Of a DNA stretch of 64,000 nt, positions 26,073 to 37,239 are shown piece after piece. Within the stretch, counting starts at the first letter, position 1. Every line of letters begins with the position of its first letter. The stretch covers positions 558,001-622,000 of the forward strand of contig OY783204.1 in assembly GCA_963678705.1 (NCBI GenBank), read 5' to 3'. The DNA comes from Panorpa germanica (Eukaryota > Arthropoda > Insecta > Mecoptera > Panorpidae). The notes under the pieces are model-generated. The model saw only the letters and a list, made by a program, of their open reading frames with translations. It had not been told where the DNA came from and did not search any database. The position numbers and the translations under genes were made by a program.

Positions 26073-27060
26073 TATAATTATACCTACCTATATATTGCAT
26101 TAAATACTATTCGAATATTTGTATTTAGTTAAAACTGATGAATTAAATCATATTTCTATCAAATTAGATTTGATTTTACGTATATTTATAGCACATTCAT
26201 TTTAAAATTAAAAAATATATTGAAAATAGTAATAAAGTGTTATGCACTCAACAGCAAGAAAAGAGAGGCAGATTTGGGAAACGATGTGCTCGTTATTATA
26301 TTAGAATTCATTTTTATGATCTTATTCTGTACATAACGAAAAATTTGTCCAGAATTAAGTGCAATTTAATACAGGTACCTAAATTAAAAAAATAAATAAA
26401 GTAGACGTAGTCTTGTGCAATATGCAAGGCAGTAGATATTATAATGCCATAGCTAGTAGTGTTTTAAAAATTATTGTAAATTTAATAAATAAGCGGTCAT
26501 ACCTAATAATAATTTCAACAATTAAAAAAAATTATACAAAAAAAAGTCCAAATACAATAATAATAATATTATCATTAATAATAAACTATAAAAAATATGT
26601 TTTTGGCAGTCACTAATATCTAAATAGTGACTACATTGTATTTCTACAAGATGGGCTATGGGCAGAGGCCTAGCATATCCAATATTTGATCCGAAACAAA
26701 CCAAATTTCTTTTTTATTAGATATAAGAACAGTTTCAAAAAAGTACGTAGGTTTTTTTCGACATAGGAATTGACAACAAAAAAACTGTGCAATATAGCAC
26801 AAAAATCTTTTGTACTTTTGTAGAGAATATAGTTTTGAATGTAAATTCATAGAATGTTCTCAAAATTTTCTATTCTATCAAGACGATTAGACACCTTTTA
26901 AAACCAGAGTATTTTCTAAAATTCCAAAATGAATAAATTTTCTAATTTATCATAACAACAAATATTCGATTAAATATTTATTCTGATTTTTACTTACAAA
27001 AATATTGAACAAACATTAAAAATGATCTCCCATTATAAAAGTTATTATTTAATTACTTAT
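26073..27060. other. Intergenic AT-rich spacer between NFYB and the MADF gene
   Basis: The two genes converge here (NFYB plus strand, MADF gene minus strand). The sequence is AT-rich with short chance ORFs only. No repeat with clear ends was found. Confidence 0.5.
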
Positions 27061-28067
27061 TTAAGATACAGTTACATTTTTTAAATCAGTATTTCCGTTA
27101 CAATTTCTATCTTGTTCATTATCAATTTTTTCAATTAATTCCATAATTCGAACTCTTGCTCTATTTTGTTTTTCACGGGGCCATCGCGCCATTGCTTCAG
27201 TTACTAAGTTGCCCATTAAAACATTCATTCCACTTCGTCCAGAAGCTATTTTCTTTTCATATTCTTCAATGTTTTTTAATGTTTTTAATAACATTTCTTC
27301 AAAATCTAGCTTCGTTCTTTTAGTTTCTGGAGGTTTATGTGATTCAAGCAATACGGGTGTGAACGACGGCGAAGTCGAAGGAGTTGTTACAATAACATCT
27401 AGTGACTCCCAGGGTAGAGGGTCCTGCTCATGTTCAGCTTTCACTTTACTAATATTATTATTAATGTGATTTGGTAAAGGTGTTTTCTCTGTATAGCCCC
27501 CTCTGTTAAAAAAAAACAATTTCTCATTTATTACAATCGTGTTATCAGTATTTCAAGTATAGATAAATTACCTTCGTTCGCTCATAAATCTGTCAATGTA
27601 TGACATCCGGGAAAATAAAGACCAAGGTGTTCTCCCGGAAACAGCTGATGCAACAGGTGTATTTTTTTGAATTTTACGCTCCGCGGAATATCTTTTTCTT
27701 AGTCGAATCCATGAATGTTGGCATTGTTCCACTGAAAATGCAATATCAGTATCCACTTAACGTTTTTGTTGTTGATAATATGTAAACATAATATACACAA
27801 AACAATATTGCAGGTTATGTTTATTTATGAGACATTCCATGTTAATTGAAGATGATTTAAATTTTAATGAAATTTATTACAATTGCAATATATACCGGAA
27901 CTTTGCATCATATTAGCAATTTCTGTCCAAGCTAGGTCTTTTTTAGTTTCATCTTTATAATCTTTACGACTCTTATCGTATAAGTTATTATAACGTTCTA
28001 CTAAAGTTATTAACAATTCATCACTATTATATTTGGTGTTGCTAGAGTATTCGTCGTCTGATGCCAT
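27061..28067 (-). CDS. MADF-type DNA-binding protein, 3 exons
   Basis: Minus-strand exons: 28067-27896, 27731-27572, 27502-27061. The total is 774 nt (257 aa plus stop), with splice phases consistent and GT/AG at each junction. The N-terminal about 105 residues resemble a MADF (Adf-1-like Myb/SANT) domain: LITLVERYNNLYDKS, a Trp at LAWTEIANMM, CQHSWIRLRKRY and WSLFSRMSYIDRFM. A Pro/Ser/Thr linker and a helical C-terminus follow (MNVLMGNLVTEAMARWP...RARVRIMELIEKI), placed like a BESS interaction motif. MADF proteins bind DNA as transcription regulators. Insect genomes carry many of them, and some are domesticated Harbinger accessory proteins, so a transposon origin is possible. The frame is intact, which suggests a working gene. 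The upstream TTG in the same frame was not used because the ATG precedes the conserved domain. Confidence 0.75.
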
Positions 28068-28079
28068 TTTCAATACGCA

Positions 28080-28960
28080 ATTAAAATATTTAAAAAATAT
28101 ATATTTGTTAATTTAAAATAAAATAAAGAAGCTATATTAATATCGTACGATAAAGTAATTATATATGATAACATAATGCACTAAGAAACTATTCATTACT
28201 CTGAATTTTACTAATATAGTCAAGAGAGATAAGAGTTTTGATAACAGACAGATAGGGATATGTATTTCTTATCAACGGATAGTTAATAAATTGTGACAAT
28301 CACGTTATAAAATATTAACGCGTATCCCGTCACGAAGCGACGATTGCTTAATACATGTGATAACATAATTATTAATATAATATTATAATTTAATTCAATA
28401 TAATTGATTTAAATTTAATTAGTATAATTGTACTTAAGGTGAAACGATACTTGGCCCTTTTTGATTCGCGGAATATAGATGGCGATACTATACAACAGGT
28501 TAAATATTATCAAAAAAAATATCTTTTTTATGTTTAAATCATTTTAAGTAACTATAAACTCGAATCAAAATCTAAAAATGCAAGTCGTTAGATGAATAAC
28601 GTATCTACATTTTAAGCTTTCTTCCACTGACTTTTAATGATTTTAGACAAAAATATATTTTGAAAATAAATATTGCTTTATTTTCTAGTTTAATTTCAAA
28701 TTTCATATGCCTGGTAATATTTGCAAGGGTTTGTCATAATTTTAAAACCTTTATTATGGTTCTCAAACTTACGCTTAAGACTTTAAAATATATAGAGCAT
28801 TCGATAATATCGCTCAAATATTTTGTACCTGATTGTACATAATATAGGATACTAATACAAATATGGATTTTCAATATTACTAGTAAACTATGAATTAGTT
28901 CTTTTGAATGCTGGAGAATGAATATTAAATATAAATATAAATTTTTAATCTAAACTTGCT
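28080..28960. other. Upstream flank of the MADF gene
   Basis: AT-rich. A GC-richer patch at about 28,320-28,350 (cccgtcacgaagcgacga) resembles the ends of the interspersed repeat. No ORF of note. Confidence 0.35.
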
Positions 28961-28968
28961 TTTACCCC

Positions 28969-29190
28969 CGACGTCTTCTTAATGGGTATGATTTGAATTC
29001 AACAAAAATTAATTAATGACTTTTTTTTGTTTTTCCAAAATTACGCTTTTCCAGGAAACTCAGAGAAAAATCCGGGAACGCTAAAAGTATTAGATTTTTT
29101 TCTCTGCGAAATAGGAAATTTTCAAAAATATCGATACACTTGGATCAGTATAAAATAGGACTAGCGCTTCGCGCGTCGCAAAGTTATTTG
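28969..29190. repeat. Interspersed repeat, copy 2
   Basis: Starts with acccccgacg and contains ttttccaggaaactcag and tctctgcgaaatagg, matching the 540-900 repeat. It is followed by a GC-rich end, gcgcttcgcgcgtcgcaaag. The class is uncertain; the hairpin-rich end would suit a Helitron-like element. Confidence 0.45.
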
Positions 29191-29599
29191 TTAAATTGAA
29201 CTTAATATTATTTTCAAGTTATTTTCTCTAAAATATATGCTTTTTAAAATTTACGTTCCTTTATTTTGCTCTAAATATACCATTTATCCTAAATAAGCCC
29301 TGTATTGACAATGTCCAGTGCCCCGCCCAGAAACCCCAATCTTGGCTCCATAGCTCTCTATCGTTCCGCATTTTCAATTTAATTCCTTTGCAACTCCAAC
29401 ACAGAGCGCCCATACGCTCCGCAACCATTTATCGCTGCTCAATTGAGCGGCGTCACCCTTTTGTGCACTGTCCCCAGCACCCCGCTCCTGCACTTCGAAT
29501 AAAATAATACTGCGCTTTCGTCCTCCTGCATACAATTCTCTTAACAATTAATTTTAAAAATTATTACTTTTCTGTAATCCTGCACAGTAATTCAGGGTT

Positions 29600-30530
29600 T
29601 GTTAAAAAAAATTTACGTTCAGCGGTTCGCCGAACTGTTCCGAAATTCTTTAATTACTGTAAATGATTTCGAAAATGTAACAATTTTATTGTCACCTAGT
29701 AGTGAAGGGTTATTGTTTTTGAGAAAAGAATAAGTAGAAGAAAACATCATTAATCTAGATAATTTATCTACCATAAGGGGAAATCTAGATGAATCACCAA
29801 TTAGATCTGTTCTAGACGTAAGTGAAAGATTAACTTCCACTTATATCAACAGGGCAAGCTACTTTGTAGAACTCCGACGTATTAAAACTTATAAAAATAA
29901 AAGACAACTAATTCTGGGGATAATTCAACCCTAACAGCTTCATCAGAAGTAAAATGGATTGAGACAGTAGATGCATTATGGTGTAAATAGTCGTTAAACG
30001 AGGTTCCTCCAGACTGACTCCAAGATATATATTCTTCAACAGATAAACTAGTGGAGACCGACGAAACAAGCTAGTAAACTGCAAGAATTCTTACTACCAG
30101 TTAATACAGCAAAGCCTGTAGCAAGAGAGGTGCCTCAAGAAACGTAATTTAAGGGGCTTGGATTATAGCCGCCAATAATATTTAATGCATAAAGACTCTA
30201 AAGAACTGGCTTATTACGTTATAACAGGGTTAGAAAATTCAAGTCAAAGAAAGAGCAATGATTTAGATCCAGCGAAAGTCAGGAACCTGTATACAGAATT
30301 ATGAGGAACTCAAAATTGGACAACCTATAAATTCTCACAAAAGAACACTACAATTAGTTTGACTGAGTTTACGTCCATTGATCTTGATGCAATCGGTTAT
30401 TTGATTAAAATATTGAAGAACAAAACGCAGCAGGAGTGCATGGCCTTAAGAAGGAACACGTAATAGGAATCGAAGGATTAGAAATAGCACTGGCTAAGTT
30501 CTTTAATGCATTAACTGCTGTGTAAACGAC
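29600..30530 (+). pseudogene. Decayed retroelement coding region
   Basis: Broken plus-strand frames include LTEFTSIDLDAIGYLIKILK and HGLKKEHVIGIEGLEIALAK, resembling the linker and start of a non-LTR reverse transcriptase (the usual K(N/D)GKAxGxDG-type region). Stops and frameshifts are frequent. The clade is uncertain. Confidence 0.4.
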
Positions 30531-30539
30531 TAGTCAAGA

Positions 30540-32460
30540 CGTCTCACTTCGTATTTTGCTAACTTTTAATTAGGTACGATATTTTCGGATGCGCCTACTT
30601 ATATTGTAGCCAATAATCTTCTACTTATAAGTGCCAAATAAATTTCAAATATTTATATTTCAAGTTCAAATTCAATTTGCTAAATATTAAATCACCAAAG
30701 AAATAGCATAAACTATTCCAATATTATTTTGTATATTTATTTCCAATTATTATATATCTTTCGCAAAGCCAATTTTAATAAATACACCTATATTTGAAAT
30801 TCACTTTTTTAATAATTTATACTTATTGGTAAAACAAAATCCTTCCTCAATTTCATATATTTTGTATTTTTTAGTTTAAATGAAACATTATATTATTTTT
30901 GATTATTCATTCATTTCCTTTATGTATTGTTATTAAATATTATTTCGATTTGCTCTTTTTGTTTTATATTCAAAAGGTTTGAACTTTCTGTTGCTGGTTA
31001 AATCACTCTTAATACGGCTCTCAAACCAGCAACTGCCAAAACAACAAAATAAGAGCAACCTCAAATAAGTTAAGAATAATTACCTTTTGTAACCTAATTT
31101 GTATTCTATTATATTAATTGTGAGTAATATAAGTGTGTAAAAACGTAACCAGTGCCATTTCACTTACTAAAACCAAACCCAACCAAATTTAGAAAAAGGT
31201 ATTTCCTTAAACTTCACATTTACAACAAAACACTTATGGTAGATTATAATTTTAAAATAAACAAATATGCATACATTTAATTGTTACATTTCTTTTTATT
31301 AATTACTTAACATTACATAGTAATATTATATAGACAATATCATTTTGCTTTAAATATTTGACAAATTGCAAATTATTAGAGTTATTGTAAAATGTAAAGT
31401 GATGGATAAATTATAATCAAATAATATATTACTGACATTAGACTTTTTAAAATATCATATTATATACACAATACAATTTCTTCTTATTGTCAATTTGATA
31501 GAATACGTGCTGTTAAATATTAAAAAAAAAAAAGGTTTGTCCTATAATAAACCGGCTTATGCTAGTCCTATAATAACCGGCTTAACATAGTCGTTCCGGT
31601 TTATTGTCGAACACAGGGTGTATGTCAATATCATATCATATCATATCATTATTGAACGTAGTAAGATAAATTAAGTCATTTCGCTAGCAAGTAACAAGTT
31701 GCAAAAAGAGGCAATAAATCAATTAAAACTGTAACACTTTTTAGTTTAATGTAATTACAAATTTGTAACAGCTTGCTATATCTCATTAAGTATTAGATAA
31801 TGAAAAGGTAGTCAACAAACAAGGTTATTAAAAAAAAATTAAACATTTTAGACTGCTTTTTTAATAAATATCTTTCTAATAAATAAATAAGGATGGAATA
31901 ATAGCATAATTCATTTAAATTTTAAAATTATTTCAAATATTATTCTAAATATCAATAATCCTTAATTATCAATTGTAGCAGCTTTAATTAGTAACAACAA
32001 ATACAAATTGAACACTCCCCTGAAACTGTTATATCTTCTTGCTATTCCCATTCGTAAATATAATTCCAAACCAAAAATAAATAATTGACAACTACAATAC
32101 TATTTCTATAATAACAAATAAATACATTAGACACTTTAGATTTCAAGTTCACACAAGAAATAAAATTAATTGTGTATTAGCATACGACAATAAATATCGA
32201 CAATCAAAAACTTTTCAATTATGTTGGGCTGAAAGTCAAGAATGCAATTGAAGCATACCGTAGTGTTTTGGTCAGAGTAATTTAAAACTAGAAACTATGT
32301 TTCTATATATTTTATAAACTGTTAACGCATACAGAAAATCTTATTAATGCAATTCTTTTTTTAATGTTTAATGTCTTATTGCATATGAATTCATTTGCAC
32401 TGTATAAATAAGTCCAAAAAAGATAAATAAAGGCATAATTTAATATTTTAAAGCAAATAG
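30540..32460. other. Gene-free AT-rich stretch
   Basis: No coding signal. It holds two short direct copies of tcctataataa(a)ccggctta at 31540-31590 and an (ATCAT)n run at about 31,629-31,650. Confidence 0.5.
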
Positions 32461-32469
32461 CAATAATCA

Positions 32470-33029
32470 TCAGTAAGAAATCACTGCATTTATTTGAAAG
32501 TCATTTATTTCATTGTAAAACTTATGTACTAGCAACTCTTTTTTTATTGCATCAATTATAAATTTATTTATACCAGGTGTAATTAAAACGCTTGCTAATA
32601 ATCTTAATAATGTTAATTTGGAAGACACACTCGTACATTGTAACTCGGATAAAAAAGGTAGCACCTCGGTCCTCGACTTGTTTGTAAATAGTTAAAATCA
32701 TTATTTCACCATTGTCCATTTTCTGTCTTCAGGTTTTTTTTTTGACAATTTTTAAATCTGTTATTTGATTAATGGTGAGAAATACTTGCATAATTTTTTT
32801 CTCTCTCTGATCTCAATGTCTGTATGTAGATAGTGTTTCTATTAATTTGCTTAAAACTCTTTCAAAAATGACTAATCGTCATTATTTCTTCTTCTTTTAG
32901 AATCTTCATTGATGATTTTATTATTTCTTGCTCATATATTATTTCCTCAGTGAAATTCATCTCATCTTCCAATAGTTCTTCACAAAACACATTTTCGCCT
33001 CTTTCATCACAGCAACATTTGAATTTTCT
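32470..33029 (-). pseudogene. Possible terminal exons of an unidentified minus-strand gene
   Basis: Two minus-strand open stretches: 33029-32862 after an acceptor-like ttaaacag (KCCCDERGENVFCEELLEDE...), and about 32690-32470 (CTSVSSKLTLLRLLASVLIT..., helical, HEAT-like in look). At 34960 a strong donor (AAATG|GTAAGT) lies on the same strand, with an acceptor at 35097, but the exon between them (35096-34960) has stops in all three frames. This could be a dying host gene or chance; the family is not recognised. Confidence 0.25.
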
Positions 33030-33081
33030 GTTTAATATTAACAATTGTTACTTTTAAAATGAATAAGATTGTCATTAATAT

Positions 33082-34908
33082 TATTATTAATTGTTTATTG
33101 TTCGCCTTTCGGCTTTACAATCTACATTCTTAAATACATTTCATATACTTAAACTTACAATTAAATTTTACATTATTCTAAACCTTTTTATTTCCAAAAG
33201 TACTTTCTGCTTCTTCTTCTCTTGACCCTCTTCATTCATTTTCCCTAGTCTTCTTTCTGTACTGGTCTATTCCCTAGTCTATTTTTCTGGGCTGAAGTTT
33301 AACTGTTTCCTCGCTACTTCTTTCTTTCTCCTGCTTCCTGTTCCTTGTGCCACCCAGCCACCAGCTTATTTATTCTCCTGTTTTTCCTTTCCTTCTTACT
33401 ATTTCCGCCATCCACCTCTTTCCTTCACTGCCTCCCTTTAATAGCTGGCCAATATTCCTTTCGCTCGCTACTTTTTCCTTACACTCAAACTTAATGTGCT
33501 CCAGTGTTTCGTCCTCCGCTCCACACATTCTACACTTTCTTTCCTCACTCTTTTCCCAGTATCTGTTTCCTTTTTCCTCATTTCCCAATCTAAACCTTGC
33601 TGTTCTTCTTATGTGTTTTATGTCTTTTTCTATAAGGTACTGAGGTACATTATTTTCCCATAACCTCTTATATCTTTTATTGTAGTTACTTTTTTCTATT
33701 TTTCCCATTCTCTCCTGCTGTTGTGTCTCCTTATCCCTTCTCCTTAGCTCCTCTTCCACACTTGCGCCACCTTCTCTTCTCCTCTCTGCCTCCTCGATCG
33801 CCATTCCATTCCTTTCAAAGTACTCCTTTCTCTTTTTTAGACCTCCTCCCCCCCCATTCTTTATGTTATCCTCTCTTATTTTCTTTAAAATTTTGCTTTC
33901 CGCTCTGTTCAATTTCTCCTCGTATTTTACTGCTCTTTCCCCTGTTTTAATTCGTATCTTATCTCTTTTTAGCTCCTCCATCACCATGTATCCTGGCGTG
34001 CACCTGTCCAGCCCTAGTACCCATTTCATGTATCTCACCTGTATTCTTTCCAACTTTTCTTGTTCCTTCCACCCCCAAACCTCTGCTCCATATAACATCA
34101 TACTGGCTATCAGTCTATCAAATATCCATATTATTTTTTGTATGTCCCCCCCAAATACCTTTTCCCCTAGTCCCCATACCCGTCGCATTGCTTGCTCTGC
34201 CTTCTTTGCCACCTCCCTTATCTGCGCCTCTTCTCCATTATTCTTTTTAAAAGTGTAGCCCAGATATTTAAATTCTTCTACTTCCTCAATGTCCTCTGTC
34301 TTGTATTTCCACCTTTTATGTCTCCTTTTTCCACCCCCTTTTTTAAATATCATAATTTTTGTCTTTTCCACGTTTAACTCTAGTCCTTTCCTGTCTATAT
34401 ACCTCCCTAGCCGGTGTGCCATCTCCTGCAGCTCTCCTTCCCTTTTTGCCAACAGGACTATATCGTCAGCGTAGCTAAAGTCCATATCTTGTAGTGCCTT
34501 CCTATTAGCACCCCCCCATCTTGTCCTCTTTCCATTACCCCCTCCAAGTCTGCTGTATATATCGCAAATAAAATGGGGCTCAGAGGACAACCTTGCCTCA
34601 ACCCCTTGTCTGTCCAGAATTCTTCTGATTCTTCACCCCCAACTCTTATTCTCATTCTTGTTTCTTCGTAAATTTCTTCAATACATTCCATTATGTCCTC
34701 ATCTATTTTTTTCTTTCTCATGTACTTCCACAATTTCTGTCTGTCGACCATGTCAAACGCCGCTTTAAGGTCGATGAACATTGCATATATCTGTCCCCCT
34801 TTTTCCCTTAGCTCTTTTTCAACTACATGGTTCAGTGCGTATATATTGTCTAAAGTCCCTCGTCCCTTTCTAAAGCCTGCTTGTGTCTCGGGAAGTATTT
34901 CTTTTACT
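33082..34908 (-). mobile_element. 5'-truncated LINE with 15-bp target duplications
   Basis: Flanked by GATTGTCATTAATAT at 33067-33081 and 34909-34923. It encodes the C-terminal two-thirds of a non-LTR ORF2 on the minus strand. The 3' end (left) carries a simple (ATT)-type tail and shares cctttcggctttacaatcta with the 18,465 copy. Confidence 0.88.
33370..34781 (-). pseudogene. LINE reverse transcriptase, C-terminal part, one frameshift
   Basis: Minus-strand frame 34781-34458 holds RT motifs FIDLKAAFDMVDR and GLRQGCPLSPILF. The next frame, 34590-33370, continues with SYADDIVLLAK, FKYLGYTF, a helical thumb region and a CCHC-type knuckle (CRMCGAEDETLEHIKFEC). The switch between frames lies at the YADD motif, so a single indel disables the catalytic motif region. 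This is the best-preserved copy of the family whose fragments lie at 14,390, 18,465 and 58,850. Confidence 0.85.
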
Positions 34909-35429
34909 GATTGTCATTAATATATTATGCTAAATGCAAATTTTTATAAGGTTACTTACCATTTGAAACAGGAACGGCAGTGAGCTAAAGTTTTTCTAAC
35001 AATAAGGTGAATCCATCACATCTTTGGGGAAATCGTCTTCACATATATATATTTTTGTTTTATATATCTAATGATGGGTCCACTAGCTCGTTTCATCTAA
35101 AATTAAATCAATTATAAATAACATTAATAATTATGTATATTATAACAAAAGTATACGTATAAAACATTAATTTATATGTCTATATACAATTATTTAAAAA
35201 ATACTGAAAAATTTAAAATACGTAACATAAGTTCATCAAGGTAGTGTGCTATATTTATTATTTATCTCTGACTTTCCTACCATGAGTGAAACAACATTAG
35301 CAACCTGCGCTGTGATACCGCAATTCTGGCACTTCATGAAAACTCCGTCATTGTTTCCGCAAAACTGCAGAAACATCTACTACGGATTTAGAATTGGCTA
35401 AAAGATTGGAGGATAAAAGTGAACTAAAC

Positions 35430-35890
35430 AATCACTAAATCACACTATCCACTTGGACAGACGCCTAGCATGGAGAATGCATATCTGGAAGAAGAGGTTG
35501 CAGTTAGAAGGTAAAAGGAGAGATATGTACTGGCTCCTGGCTGGAAGTCTCAGCTATCCACTTGCAACAAACAACTGTTATACAAGGCCATATGGATATA
35601 TGGTATAGAGTTATGGGGCAGTTCCAGTAATTCTAAGACAGAAATCCTACAGCGATTTCAAAATAAACTGCTAAAGCAAATCCTTAACGTGCCGCGATTC
35701 GTTCCAAACTGATTAACACTTCAAGATCATGGGGTTATATACATAAGAAGTGAAAGTAAGGATATCAGCAAGAAGTACGTACAAAGATTACAAGTTCATC
35801 CAAATGAGTCAGCTGTACAACTTTTCCAACATAAACCGGTTAGACGACTAAAACGTAAAAATCCAATGGACCTGCCAAATATGGTGTAGA
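35430..35890 (+). pseudogene. Jockey-type LINE ORF2 C-terminal relic
   Basis: The plus strand carries LDRRLAWRMHIWKKRLQLEG, RDMYWLL, IELWGSSSNSKTEILQRFQN and LLKQILNVPRFVPN, spread over shifted frames. This is the usual post-RT region of Jockey elements in insects. Several frameshifts and a stop. Confidence 0.75.
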
Positions 35891-35949
35891 ATAGGTTAGA
35901 TATGTACATAATATAAATGTAATAGGATAAGTCAAAGGGTGATCGATAC

Positions 35950-36560
35950 ATGGCAAACACTTATGTTATGCGAGAATATGTTGATTATAATCAAACCTTC
36001 AGCCCTGTGGCTAGATTGAGTATTGTTAGAGCTCTGATAAGCGTTGCTGCAGATGAAGAATTACAATTGACGCAATTTGATGTATCTACCGCATTTCTCT
36101 ATGGAAATATAAATAATCAAGGCAGTCACATTTATATGAAGCAACCTAATGGCTATAAAGATGGTTGTACACTGGTTTGTAGACTGCACAAGAGCTTATA
36201 TGGATTAAAGTAAGCACCTCGGTGCTAGAATCAGCGCTTTAGTGAATTTTTGTTTAAACTTGGGTTTAAGCAGAGTGATGCTGATCCATGTCCCATGTTT
36301 ATTTGTAATACAAAATGGTACTGAAAAACTTACGTTGACCGTATTTGTTGATGACGGACTTTTGGCTTCAAATAGTCAAAAAATGTTAAATCAGTTTCTA
36401 ATTAATCTTGAAAATGAATTTAAAATAACTTTTGAACCTGCAGATTTTTATTTGGAATTAAAAATTGAACATAGTGAAAATGGAATAAAATTGAGTCAAG
36501 CTTCATATACTAAAAAAATTAAAATCTTAAAATGGAAGAATATAAACCAATATCAACCCT
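35950..36560 (+). pseudogene. Old copia reverse transcriptase relic
   Basis: Codes for YVDYNQTFSPVARLSIVRAL, LTQFDVSTAFLYG and LHKSLYGLK, then after a break TVFVDDGLLASNS (the DD motif, VDD). This is a Ty1/copia RT with stops and a frameshift near 36,213. It differs from, and looks older than, the copia element that begins at 36,933, and it was probably the target for that insertion (35,950-36,927 and 41,360-41,480). Confidence 0.8.
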
Positions 36561-36749
36561 ACTAGACACATCAACTACTACTGAAGCAGGGAAAGAAATG
36601 AATGGAACTTTGCCAGTTATTCATATACAGATTGTAGCTGCCCTAATGTACCTCATGATTGGGTGAAGATCTGATTTAGATTACACAGTGTCCAGGTCAC
36701 CAGTGACCAGGTCTCGAAAATCCAACCTCTCATAAGAAAGAAATTTATC

Positions 36750-36864
36750 TTTTTTTTTTTTTTTTTATTTAACGTCGGCCTATTTCCGATGCTGAGTCCT
36801 ATCACCGACGACCTCCTTCAATGTTGGCAGTATTTATGGTGTCGTGGCCTCATATATGTGGGCT
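36750..36864 (-). mobile_element. SINE-like or LINE 3'-end insert with poly-A and target duplications
   Basis: AAAGAAATTTATC occurs at 36737-36749 and 36865-36877. The insert starts with a T-run (a poly-A tail on the minus strand) followed by about 95 bp of non-coding sequence (cgtcggcctatttccgatgc). It sits within the old copia relic. Confidence 0.75.
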
Positions 36865-36932
36865 AAAGAAATTTATCAGACTGTTTCAACTTACTAAAGA
36901 TATAGTAAAGGATTTAAACCAGAAATTGATAC

Positions 36933-37102
36933 TGTTGGATTTAAATTTAGCGCCCTCTAATAATTGACACTTCTACTTTTCTTCTTCTTTTTACTGTCTG
37001 TAATTATGTACTCTGTGATATCACAATGCAAGTGTACTTTTGGTTAATAAAATATACCTGATTAATATAAAAGAATAGTTTATTTCTGCTAAATATAATA
37101 GG
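36933..37102 (+). repeat. Copia left LTR
   Basis: Starts TGTTGGATTT and ends TATAATA; it differs from the right LTR at about six sites including a small indel. It does not end in CA, which is unusual, but the flanking GATAC duplication fixes the boundary. Confidence 0.85.
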
Positions 37103-37239
37103 TTATGGGCCCAGTTAAGCCCAGAGACGTTTAGTGAGTGTTTTCCGAAAAGTAAACAGTGAATAAAGACTTTTAGTGGTGAACATAACCTTAAAAAAAA
37201 AAACTTCTTTGTGTTTAAAAGTGTTCTCAACTAATAAAA

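Noticed and set aside
27209-27469. Plus-strand ORF opposite the MADF gene
   Set aside because: Antisense to exon 3 of a well-supported spliced gene.
33347-34474. Plus-strand Ser/Pro/Phe-rich ORFs over the LINE
   Set aside because: They are antisense shadows of the LINE reverse transcriptase on the minus strand.
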